Of a stretch of 64,000 bases of DNA, positions 43,455-54,875 are shown piece by piece. The translations under genes and the position numbers were made by a program. This DNA comes from Smallanthus sonchifolius (lineage: Eukaryota > Streptophyta > Magnoliopsida > Asterales > Asteraceae): assembly GCA_023525975.1 (NCBI GenBank), contig CM042023.1, positions 17,471,501 to 17,535,500 of the forward strand, given 5' to 3'. Numbering within the stretch: position 1 is the first letter of the stretch; the number at the start of each line of letters is the position of its first letter. The notes beneath the pieces are model-generated. The model made no database searches. It was not told where the DNA came from and saw only the letters and a list, made by a program, of their open reading frames with translations.

Positions 43455-46400
43455 TGACGGACGAGGGCGACCACCACGAAAATGTTGATGTGAACGAAGA
43501 ACCGTTGAATCCAAGGATCCAAGATATGATAAAGTAAGAAGTGGCCAAGGCGTTTGAGCAAGCCACAAATATCTTGATGGAGGAAATGAGGGGAACTATT
43601 AAGCTCTCTCTTGAAGAGGTCATGAAAGAGAAAGATAAGGAACCTCGAGGTTGTACTCTCAAGGATTTCATGGTGATTAAACCGAAAGAATACGACGGTC
43701 AGGTGGACCCGATACTTAGCCACCTGTGGGTGGTGGATATGGAGTCGAATTTCGAAACGACTAGATGCAGGCCCGAGGATAGGGTAATGTTCAGTGTGCC
43801 TCTGTTGACTGGGAGGGCAAAGGAATGGCTGTTGAATCTCCGTAGAGAGAGAGGTGTTTCTGTGGGTGACCTCTATGTCTTGGGAGGAATTTAAAGCGGC
43901 TTTTCTGAAATACCACTGCCCGCAAGCCGCGGTGGACAGGATGACCGTGGAGTTTCTCCTCATGAGGCAGACGACTGAGTCAATTGACGAATTGGCCGGG
44001 GCCTTCTTTGATCGGGCCAAGTTTTGTCCGGATGTGGTATCGACTGAAAAGGGCAAGATTGATAGGTTATATGCTATGCTAACAGTGGAATTCAGAGATA
44101 GCATATCTCCATCCTCATTTACCACGCTTGTTGATTTAATAAACAGGTGTCGGGAAAGGGAGGTGGAGTTAAAGAGGCAAGAGGCTAGGGGTGAGAAGAG
44201 AAAAAGGGAAATTGTGGAACAGGTGGTGAAGAAGATAAAGGGCGAGAGCCCTAGTAAGAAGCCGTTTGTTAAACCTTCTTCGCAAGATTGTAAGTTATGT
44301 GGAAAAGTGCATTTTGGGGAATGTAGAAAGGGTTCTTCAAGATGCTATAAATGCGGAAAGCCGGGGCATATGGCTAATCAATGCCCAAGCCAAGTCCGTA
44401 TATGCTACAACTGTTACAAGCCCGGGCACAATAGGGTGGATTGTCCCGAGTTAAAGCAGCAAGGTGGAAGCGGGGTGAAGGTTGAGACGCCAAAGCCTAA
44501 GGGAAGAGCCTTCCACATTTCGGCGGAAGAGGCAAAGAACAACGCGGATGTAGTGTCAGGTACATTCAAGATTAACTCATTAACTGCACTAGTTCTTTTT
44601 GATTCGGGGGCTAGCCGTTCTTTTGTTTCCTTAAAAATTGTTAAGCATTCCTCTTTTGTAAGTAACAAGTTAGATGAACCCTTAGAAATCGAAGCGGCTA
44701 ATGATAAGAGTTTCCTTGTCTTTGACATTTTTAGAGATTGTAAGTTGAGAGCGGGGGGCGAAACTTTCTTTATTGATTTGATTCCTATGGCTATGGGAGA
44801 TTTTGATGTTATTGTGGGGATGGATTGGTTGTCAAAGAATAAGGCGAGTATTTTATGTGGACCGAAGGCGATCCAACTGTTTCCCCGTCGGGAGAGTCCA
44901 TCTACATAGAAGGTGATAAAAAGGGTAAAGTAAGGTTGTGCACTTATGTGAAGGCGACCAAGTACATGGCGCGTGGGTGCAAGACGTTCATGGCTTGTGT
45001 CGCGGATGTGAATGAAAGAGTAAAGGAGATTCACGATGTACCGGTCGTGAACCAATTCGTAGATGTGTTTCCTGACGAGTTACCGGGAATTCCGCCGGAT
45101 AGGGAGATAGAGTTTGGAATTGACTTGATGCCGGGTGGCTAAAGCGCCTTATAGATTGGCACCGCCAGAAATGAAAGAACTTATGGAGCAATTACAAGAG
45201 TTTCTTGACAAGGGTTTCATACGCCCAAGTGTTTCACCTTGGGGTGCGCCCGTTCTCTTCGTCAAAAAGAAAGATAGGAGCATGAGAATGTGTATGGATT
45301 ACCGGGAGTTGAACAAGTTGACAGTGAAGAATAGGTACCCATTGCTTAGGATTGACGATCTTTTCGACCAATTGCAAGGGGCGTCATGGTTTTCTAAGAT
45401 TGACTTGAAGTTCGGGTATCATCAGTTGAAAGTGAAGGAAGAGGATGTTCATAAGACAGCTTTTCGCACTCGTTACGGTCACTATGAGTTTACGGTTATG
45501 CCTTTCGGTTTGACCAACGCACCTGCAGTTTTCATGGATCTCATGAACCGGGTGTGTAGACCGTTCCTTGATCGTTCGGTCATTGTGTTTATTGACGATC
45601 TTCTCATCTATTCAAGGAGCGAGGGTGATCACGCTTGTCATTTGCGTGAGATTCTTGAAGTCTTGCAAAAGGAGAAGCTTTATGCTAAATTCTCCAAGTG
45701 CGCATTTTGGATGCGCGAGATCCAATTCTTGGGTCATGTGATTAATGAAAGAGGAATTACCATTGACCCATCCAAGGTTATGGCGGTTAAAGAATGGTCA
45801 TCACCGAAGACGCCTTCGGAGATTAGAAGTTTCTTGGGGTTAGCGGGTTATTATCGGAGGTTCATCGAAAACTTCTCTCAGATTGCTTTGTCGATGACGA
45901 AGTTGACTCGTAAGGAGACAAAGTTTGTTTGGAGTCCCGAGCAAGAATCTGCCTTTCAACTCTTGAAAGAAAAGTTGACTAAGGCGCCTGTTTTATCCTT
46001 GCCGGACGGGACCGAGGATTTTGTTGTTTATTCGGATGCCTCGCATTCGGGGTTGGGGTGTGTTTTGATGCAAAGGGGGAAAGTGATTGCCTATGCATCT
46101 AGGCAATTAAAGACTCACGAGGTGAATTACCCAACCCATGATTTAGAGCTTGCAGCCGTGGTTTTCGCGCTCAAGATTTGGAGGCATTATTTGTATGGTG
46201 CTAAGTGTACGATCTACACGGATCACAAAAGTCTCAAATATTTCTTTGACCAAAAGGACCTCAATATGAGGCAAAGACGGTGGCTTGAATTGGTTAAGGA
46301 TTATGATTGTGAGATACTTTATCATCCGGGTAAAGCGAATGTTGTGGCGGATGCGCTTAGTAGAAAGTCAAGTCATTCACCTATCAAGGTGAAGTCATTT

Positions 46401-47846
46401 AAGATGACAATTTCATCATCTCTTATTGATGAAATCCGGGAGGCCCAAGTGTTAGCACTTGGTGGCGACTTGAAGAAAGAACGGATGATTTCTTATGTTG
46501 ATAAGCTTGGTGAAAATAGCATGGGTTTGAAGACATGCTTTGATAGAATTTGGATACCTAGGTTGTCAAGTGTCTTGACAACTATTCTTGACGAGGCGCA
46601 TAAATCCAAATATTCTATCCATCCGGGGGCCACAGAGATGTTTTATGATTTGAGGTGTCATTTTTGGTGGCCGGGTATGAGGCGTGATATTGTTAAGTAT
46701 GTGGAGAGGTGTCTCACATGTTTAAGGGTTAAGGCGGAGCATCAAAAGCCGTATGGAAAGCTTCATTCGCTTGAAATACCGCTTTGGAAATGGGAAAATA
46801 TAACCATGGATTTGATCACTAAACTACCAAAGACTCGAAAGGGTTATGATGCGATATGGGTAGTAGTGGATCGGTTGACGAAGAGTGCACATTTCCTTCC
46901 TATAAAGGAAACGTATTCTTCGGATAGATTGGCGGAAATGTATGTGAAGGAAATTGTGTCACGTCATGGTGTGCCGGTGTCGATTATATCGGATCGTGAT
47001 ACGAGATTTACTTCTCGTTTTTTGAAGAAATTCCATGAGGATATGGGGACTAGATTGAATCTTAGCACCGCTTATCATCCACAAACGGATGGTCAAAGCG
47101 AGCGAACGATTCAAACGCTCGAGGATATGTTGCGAGCGTGTGCCTTGGATTTTGGTGGTAGTTGGGACGACCATTTACCGTTGACGGAATTCTCTTACAA
47201 CAATAGTTACCATTCTAGTATTGGTATGCCGCCTTTTGAGGCATTGTATGGGAGAAAGTGTCGAACACCCGTGTGTTGGGGTGAGATTGGTCAACGGGAG
47301 CTTGGTAGTGTCGAAGTGGTCAAGGAAACTAATGATAGTATTGACCAAATTAGAGCACGCTTGAAGGCGGCTCAGGATCGCCAAAAGTCTTATGCGGATA
47401 ATAGGAAGCGGGCGATTGAATTTCAAGTGGGGGACTTTGTGCTTTTGAAAGTCTCTCCTTGGAAAGGGGTGATACGGTTTAGAAAACGGGGGAAGTTAAG
47501 TCCTCGTTTCATCGGGCCGTTTAAGGTGATAGCAAAGGTGGGTACGGTAGCTTATCGATTGGAGTTACCGGAGGGACTAAGTAGACTTCATAACACGTTC
47601 CATGTGTCTCATTTGCGGAAGTGTTTGGCGGATGAATCTACTTTTGTCCCTTTGGACGATATCGAATTGGATGAAAAGTTGAATTATGTTGAAGAACCGG
47701 TGGCAATCTTGGATAGGGAGGTGAAGAAGTTACGTAATAAAGAGATTAGCCAAGTATTGGTTAGATGGAAGCATAGAAAGGGGGCGGAAATGACTTGGGA
47801 AACCGAGGAAGAGATGCTCAAATGCTATCCGAACCTTTTTATGTGA
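43455..47846 (+). pseudogene. Broken gag-pol of the nested Tekay-like element
   Basis: It starts MTDEGDHHENVDVNEE and meets a TAA at about 43534. Gag continues (KPKEYDGQVDPILSHLWVV), with a frame change near 43855 before SWEEFKAAFLKYHCPQ. Knuckles CYKCGKPGHMANQC and CYNCYKPGHNRVDC follow, then the protease LFDSGASRSF. Frames change again near 44875 and near 45137. From there the 903-codon frame is open: RT (VIVFIDDLLIYS), RNase H (YSDASHSGLGC), integrase finger and D, D, E, GPF, and a chromodomain (VRWKHRKGAEMTWETEEE) ending at 47846. Four lesions prevent self-propelled movement, although RT to chromodomain is intact. Confidence 0.92.
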
Positions 47847-47868
47847 AGTCGGGTTTCGGGGACGAAAC

Positions 47869-47888
47869 CCAAATAAGGGGAGGAGATT
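47869..47888 (+). promoter_or_regulatory. Polypurine tract
   Basis: AATAAGGGGAGGAGATT directly before the 3' LTR, after the CGGGGACGAAACC motif typical of this group. Confidence 0.8.
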
Positions 47889-49753
47889 TGTAACGAACCA
47901 AAATCCGGGTCTCGTTATAAATAATTAAATAATTCTAATAAATATTATGGTGAAAATAATATTTTAGAAATAAGTTGAAACAAGCGGGTTTCAAGTTAGT
48001 AACGGGGATATACTAGTTTTAACTAGTTATGGAAGGAAATGGAAAAGATTGAAAGTAGAGGGGCTAAAGGTGAAACATGGCAAATCTGCCATATTTGACC
48101 TTTAGAAGTCAAAATTGACTTCATTTTTGGAGTTGGGTCGTTCAAGAGAAGAGGAAGAGAGGAGAAATCGGGTTGAAGCCAAAATTCGTGTGTTTGAAGC
48201 TTGTAACTTGAAGGTGTTGGCTCACACATCACCTTTCTAATATCAAGTAAGTGATTTCTTCCTCTTTGATCCACCATTTATGGTGTTCTTGTTGGGTTTC
48301 GTTGAAAACCCGAAATTATGGTTGCATGTGGTAAATGGTGTTAGATTATTGATAATCTAGCTAAACTAAAGGTGTAGGAAGGTGAACAACACCATGGAAC
48401 CCTTTGATTTTGATTTTTTGAAAGTTAGGGTTCATATGGAGGAAATGAGGGTTTTGGGGTTTTGATAAAAAATTGATAAATTGATGATGATTAAGTGTTA
48501 TAGAGGTGTTAGACACTTAAACAAACCCCAAATTAACTTAAAGAAACTAGTTTGATAAAAATTAGTGTCAAGGTATTGGAAAGAGAATTCTAGTGGTTGA
48601 GTTGAGTTCTTGATTAAAGGGGGTGTTTGGATATGGAAATAACCCAAACGGGTCAATTTGGGTTGAAAATGGAAATTTGGGTGGTAAACTCAATTGTATG
48701 TGTTTTGAATGAATGATTAGATTACTAAACTAGGTGTGTATGTTTAGGCAATCAAATTGTGGGTCTAGAAGGCGGAGCGGAGTCGTCTAACCCAAAAGGT
48801 AAGTGCATATGCACTTACTTAGTATTGATGATAAATGGTGAATTTTATGGATTATGTGTTATGTGATTGTGTGCATACTTGTGATATGATAAATTGTGAA
48901 TGATTTAGTATGTGCAATGAATGAATGTAGTTATAGTGTTAACCTATAATGGTAATGGATCATGTGTTGATCATAAATGAGACGGAGTTATGGCCTTGTG
49001 CTATAATGGTAATGGATCATGTGTTGATCATAAATGAGACGGAGTTATGGCCTTGTGCTATAATGGTAATGGATCATGTGTTGATCATAAATGAAACGGA
49101 GATATGGCCTTGTGCCATATTGGAAATGGATCATGTGTTGATCATAAATGAAAAGGAGTTATGGCCTTTGTGCCATAATGGAAATGGATCATGTGTTGAT
49201 CATAATTGAAACTTGTAGTAAGGGTGCAAGAATATGTAGCCTAAATGACAATTTGGGTGAAAACGGGTCAAATGGGTGAATGGGTGAAACAAGTAGGAAT
49301 TTACTTGTTTGTTATGAATTTAACTTCATTACTAATGGTGATATGTGTGGTGAATGTAGGAAAAGCTCCGAGGTAGCCAAAGTCAAGTCCAAGGCGTTGG
49401 CGGATCCTCGTATGCATATTTTCATGTTTTGATGAGTTGGTGGAATTCCCCTTTTTGATTGTAATTTGATAAACAAAACATGTTTTTGGGTTGTGATCAT
49501 GTTGTTGAAGGGGTTTTTGGTTAAAACCCATGTGTTGGGCAAATTTGTTGTCTTGTATTTTGGAAAAAGTTAGAAAAATGGCTAAGTGTGAAAACTGATG
49601 AAAAACTGGAAACTTTCTGTGAAAACAGGTCCCTCGCGCTACGCGAGGGAGGTGACCAATAACTCTCGCGCTACGCGAGAGGTAAAAAAAAAAATTTTAT
49701 GGGATTAAGACTTCCGCGCGTTAAAGTATAGTTTTTAAAACTGGTGTGTTTCA
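47889..49753 (+). repeat. 3' LTR of the nested Tekay-like element
   Basis: 1865 bp. It carries the same 57-bp repeats (48945-49208) and hairpins (49631-49649, 49663-49681) as its partner. Confidence 0.95.
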
Positions 49754-50627
49754 ACTCTAGTGTACAACAACCACTTTCAACTAATTACATTGTCAACCCC
49801 TCGACTATCCTTAACTTGTTTCTAACGTAACAAACTTAACTTAGGGAGTCGTTAAGGCATTCGATCCAAGTTACTACAAGTTCAAGTTCAACCCTTTCAT
49901 TTGCAAGGTGAGATACATAGCCCCTTTTACTTTTTATCTTTGGGGTGAAAAACATGCTCGTATATTAAAGGTTGTTCAAACTATATCAAACTCAAATACT
50001 ACTTCTGTATTTTCAATAACAACTTTCCATACTTGTAAACTTAAACGGTTTTATACACACTCTACAACCATTAACTTGGGATAAGCCAACGGGAGTAAGT
50101 CATAGATCTATGGGCCTGACATGCCGATCTAGTTCTTGAGTTGACGAGATACGATATTAACTTGAGACTAGATATACAGAAACTGCAAAACTTGTTATTC
50201 ATGCTATATCAATACTATGGGAACCCAATCTCGTCATTAGGTTTGGTTGAATCGATGTATAAAAGTTTGTTTACTTGTTATTGAATCTTGTTTATGAATT
50301 GCAAAAATCTTCATTATCGATACTATGTAATTACTTAAACCTATGTTCTCACCGGCTTTATAGCTGACATATTTTAGCATGTTTTTCAGGTACTAATAAC
50401 TAGGTTGCTGTTACAATCACGCTAGGACTTCGAGACTTGGCTCTAGGAGATTTAGCTATTTATAAAGTTTAATAAAGACTATTTGTTTATTTATTTTGTT
50501 TGGTTGTGTGTTTTTAAAACAATGTAATGCAATTATTCGGTTAATTTAATAGTATTTCTTTTAATCATTGTGATGATTTCAATTCGTCACCCCTCGCATA
50601 AATTCCGCCATCGGTGGGGGTGTGACA
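49754..50627 (+). repeat. 3' LTR of the outer decayed element, right part
   Basis: Matches 34773-35645 of the 5' LTR and ends GGGTGTGACA, followed by the ACTTG duplication. Confidence 0.9.
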
Positions 50628-50827
50628 ACTTGTTTGTGATGACATAGGACGCTTTAGACCTAGACTTCTTATTAAATAAATGTTGTATACTTGTTATTCC
50701 CTTTGTATTGAACCTTTGAATCTGTTTATTAATGAAATATTGAAACTTTAATAGTCAACCTTGTGCTATTGAATAACCGCGTCCGCCCCGACGTATAATC
50801 CGCCGTCGGTTGAGGTGTGACACATTT

Positions 50828-51301
50828 TAACAATCTTTGTTTGTCAGAGGGACATTTTAAGAATTTTCCCTTCTAAATTTGTGCCTTTTACGAGATTGGC
50901 TATTCTTGAAGCTTCCCAACACAAATGTACTGAACCTTAAAGCATTCACATCAGTATTGGTATATATATCATATCATTAAATTATAAGGAAAAAAAATAA
51001 AATTTAAATTAATAGATTATTACATCAGTTTCTTTAAACCTTATATTTATACTTAAAATTATAAAAAAATGTACACTAGAATCTTAAATATACCAATTTC
51101 TTAGCAATTTCTTTGAAATTATAATGATAAGGAATGAGATGTGAGAGGTTTTAAAAAATGAACAATTTTTTTATAGAATGATGATTTTTAATTAAATTAT
51201 AAAGATAAAGAACCTGATGCGAATGTTTTAAGTCCTAAAACTTATTTCAATAATAATTATAAATTATATACACTATTAACGTTGTTGCTCTTTTGTGTAA
51301 A
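50828..51301. other. AT-rich intergenic sequence
   Basis: No gene or repeat boundary recognised beyond the CATTT duplication. Confidence 0.4.
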
Positions 51302-53102
51302 CTAGTATTTTCCCTCGCGCTACGCGGCGGTAGTTTTGTCGTTACCGGTTCGGCTCGTTTGCAGGGCTAAAACTTACGTTGAAACACAGACTCCTAGTAG
51401 CCTACGATACCATAAAAAAATACTCGATTTGATAACAACTCCGATTTCAATAAAACTTATATCAGAATGTGGACAAAAAACAGCTAAAGAATACAGAGCA
51501 TTATGTTTTTTTTTAATAAACGAACAAAGTTATTAAAAAAAGCTGATTTGTTCTTCCAATTTAGCTCATTATCTACTAAAAGCAACCTGAACAACGTATT
51601 AAAAAGTGCTAATAGAATAAGGTTCAAAAGAACCCCCACAACATTGATTTGTTGGTTCAGGCCCAAGGTTTACACATAGTAAAAACACACACACTTTCGT
51701 ACAGAAGAAAATGGCTTTTCAAACGTACATTAACAAAGCTACTGCTATTTATATAGAAAGGAAAATAAATAAAATAAACACATGCTAAATAAACCCCCAC
51801 AGAAAGAGAACGTGGGAACTAATTCCCGGTACACCAACGTAGTACAATTCCTCAAAACTCTGTCTAACATAGACTTCTTTCACACCTGACCCGTTAAAGG
51901 CCCATTTATCCACTGTTGACCCGTGTGACCAATGAACTAACCCGATTAACCCAACATGATTTACCTCTAAAGAACTACCACGACCACAGACCTAAGCAAC
52001 AGAGCCACCACACAACCGCCACCTACGGTTCCAGAGATCCTACCAACAGTGATCAATAAAAACAATAGAAACTCACCGATGGAGTAGGGAGAGAAATCGA
52101 GAAGACCAGTGGACCAAAGCCGTTAAAGCTAGAACACCGGCCAACGGGACGAAAGAAGACCGCGTGTCCGGAGATCCCGGGTATTACAACCACCGCCACC
52201 TAGGGTCCTGGAGAACCCGGAAACAGTGGACCAAGCCGACGAATCAGGCCAACCAAAGGCGCGAAGCCAGAACACCGGCCGACCGGAGGAAAGAAGACCG
52301 TCGTCTCCCGTTTACCCACCGACGGGAGAAGAGAGACGTAGTTTTTGCTTTTGCTTTTGTCTGCACCTCTTCAAAAGCAAGAGAGAGAAGTGAAAACTGA
52401 AAAGGCATCTTCAAAAGAGGGGATGACATAGGTGTACACGTGGATAAAGCTAGCATTTAACACGTTTAAAGCAAAACAAACTTGTACGTTAGGCACAAAA
52501 GTTTGTACGGTACTGTTTCAATCGCATGACGATTAATAATTAGTTAACGTTTCACTTACACCATTTTATGATTTTAATCAGCCTATTTTTCACCGTAACC
52601 CTGAGGCTGAACTTTAATAAAGTTATCATATTAGAGCTCCTGAGTTTTAATAAAATTACCATTTTCACTTTAAATATTTTTTTCTTCTTTTTAATAGGTA
52701 AAATACATGGTTTGTTCGTCAAATATTTTATATGTATTTTTTTCTTTTTTTCTTAGATTTTTTTTTATCTTTTCTTTATTTTCTTTGTTTTCACTTTTAT
52801 TTTTTTCTTATTTTATCTACATTTCAAACATTTTGACATGCATTTTTTTCACGACGCAAGTACTAATGTACAAGTGGTTGGCATTGTTCGGTGATTAAAT
52901 TTAAGATTTTAATTTTGAGCGCATTTTGAACCGGGTCAAATATACTATGTTTTTACATCTATTATTTTTAAATTCGCATCCGCATTCCTTGACACTCATT
53001 TTCAGAACAGCGTAATATTTTTCTGAATTTCGAGTGTATCTTATGTCTTGCTTATTTTATCTACTTTTTAAACCCGCTGCGGAGCGCAGTTTCACCCCCT
53101 AG
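51302..53102. mobile_element. Helitron-like fragments with outward-facing 3' ends
   Basis: At the right, CTGCG-GAG-CGCAG (53077-53089) lies ten bases before CTAG (53099-53102) followed by T. At the left, on the minus strand, CGCG-TAG-CGCG (51326-51316) lies ten bases before CTAG (51305-51302) followed by T. A hairpin about ten bases from CTRR-T is the Helitron 3' signature. No 5' TC terminus or Rep/helicase was found. 52080-52310 contains two imperfect copies of a stretch with AGAACACCGGCC and GAAAGAAGACCG, possibly captured sequence. The 78-codon plus frame there is not convincing as a gene. Confidence 0.4.
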
Positions 53103-54875
53103 TTGTAAATTAAGATCAAGCTTGTTGGAGTTAAACTATTATGGTTTTAACATTAGGGGTTTGATAATTTTTAATGTATGATTATGCATATTGTTTTGTG
53201 AGCAACACAGATATATGTAATCATTCATATATCAGAACCACAAGATTTATACATCTTCTCCTCTTCCCTCCCCCCTCTTTTTCCTCTCTCTAGATACTGT
53301 TCACAAATTTAACTAAAAGTATAATAAGAACAGACAACAAATATAATTGAAATAAACTTACAACACGATTGCCATTCTTCATAAGGAGAATGTGAAGGTG
53401 TCGAAGTAGAAGGCCTTGCCTACATTTGACACGGTTCTCTTAAAATAGATTTTGCTCACTCACGAACTTTTTCCTAGGACAGAGAGCAGTAGTACTATCT
53501 AAAATGACCTTAAAGCCTGAAATTGAACCTTAAATTTGCTAGAATATGTGTGTTTTGAGTGGTTTTGAGAGTATACAAAATCTCTCAAGATTTATAATTG
53601 TTTTTATTCTCATCCCTCTCAACTAAGGCATAACTTTAGTTATATCATTGAAAAACCAAGTAGAAGCTCAAGCTCCTCACCATTCAAGTGTTAAATTGTA
53701 TTAAATGTCTTTAATACAATTAAACTCGTTTAATGTTTATGTTTCAAAAGAGGTATTAAACGCCTTTAATACGCTAGTTAAATAGGTTTCTGCTTGAACT
53801 CATCATTCATACATGATCAACGGGAACGGCTCGCATAGGTAGTAACAGCTCACTCGCAACTGAGCGATAGGAATTATGAGGTCGGAAGGAACTCAGAAGC
53901 TTAGTAGTAAGTTACCAACTGATCAGGTCGGTAGTAACTCACTAACTGATCAAGTCGGTAGCTACTTATGAGGTCGATAGAAACTCAAAAAGTGGTAACC
54001 AGTTACTAACCGATGGCATCATCAATATCAACTGTGACATCATTGGTAGGAACCTAAGCAGCCTTTAAAAGTACAAAGGCGGCTTTCATGCGACTCGCAT
54101 CGCTGCGAAGTGTAAAGTGTGCCATTAAAGCGGCACATTGCGCTCACACGCGTGCGAGTTTAGGGTGTGTCGCACCCTTAGGGTCCCCACTTGTGTCTCC
54201 TTCTAATAACTAACTCCAAGTTTTGGTCATCCCACCTATGTAAGAAGTTCCATCCACTCTCCTTCCATTTGTACATTTCTCTGTTTTAAATACACAACTT
54301 CGAGCATTGATATCTCATTAATCTTAGCTTCGTTTTGTACATGGTTTGGTTCGTTGCGAAGCTCTCACATAGTAGAACGCAAACCCAGAAAAATATAATT
54401 ATATTAATTGCAATTACATATAATTATTTGTGTCCAAAGTTAGTGAATACTCATTTTCACTATTTTTTTCAACATCTCTCTCTAACTCTCTCTTCTTTAT
54501 TATATCAACAAGTCTACGAGTCGAGTTACTCAACGCCACCACTACCATTGTCTTCAAAATCTAGTTCCGATCAAAACAGTAATCAATAAGTTAATCAAGA
54601 ACGAGTCATGTTCAAGCTCAATGACTCCATTTAGCAATCCCTTTTCTACTGATATAAATCACAAGCAAGAAAATGGATAAAATAAAGACTTCAATCATAA
54701 CATATTAACCTTGGTAAAAATATATTAAATACTGTATACACAACTGAAAATACATGGCATGTGGTAGTTGGCACTTACTTCCAAAAGTACGTAGCTTTAA
54801 AGTTTGTTTCACCCTTGTAATCATATACATATTCAATACACCCACAAAATCAAATCAAACGAGACTGGAAACATC
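53103..54875. other. No gene recognised
   Basis: Low-complexity and AT-rich DNA. At 53865-54000 short motifs such as AACTGATCAGGTCGGTAGTA recur two or three times. The part next to 54875 is presumably 3' UTR of the minus-strand gene. Confidence 0.4.

Larger units (their letters stand above)
41085..49753 (+). mobile_element. Second decayed Tekay-like element, nested in the 3' LTR
   Basis: LTRs of 1866 bp (41085-42950) and 1865 bp (47889-49753) start TGTAACGAACC and end GTGTGTTTCA. They differ at about 1% of sites by eye. It has a PBS, a polypurine tract and gag-pol with a chromodomain. The outer bases ACTAA and ACTCT are not a duplication, and 34032-34772 of the host LTR has no counterpart here. 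About 741 bp were therefore lost at or after insertion. Confidence 0.9.
33425..50627 (+). mobile_element. Decayed Tekay-like element inserted in the solo LTR
   Basis: The 5' LTR begins TGTGACATCC at 33425 and the 3' LTR ends GGGGTGTGACA at 50627. ACTTG lies at 33420-33424 and 50628-50632, a perfect 5-bp duplication. An initiator-Met PBS follows the 5' LTR. The internal part has a broken gag-pol, ends abruptly in integrase at 40317, and the 3' LTR is itself split by another element (41085-49753). The shared LTR parts differ at roughly 1.5% of positions by eye. Confidence 0.9.
30734..50822 (+). mobile_element. Old solo LTR, split by a nested retrotransposon
   Basis: The LTR starts TGTAATATCTCGG at 30734 and ends GGTGTGACA at 50822, with CATTT on both outer sides (30729-30733 and 50823-50827). 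Removing the nested insertion (33425-50627 plus one ACTTG copy) leaves an LTR of about 2.88 kb. No internal domain or second LTR of this family exists here, so it is a solo LTR from LTR-LTR recombination. TATAAATA lies at 31313-31320, a C14 run at 31064-31077, and a tRNA-like segment at about 31640-31715. Confidence 0.8.

Noticed and set aside
52164..52400. 78-codon Arg-rich ORF
   Set aside because: Sits in an imperfect duplication within a Helitron-like segment; no recognisable domain and no splice context.
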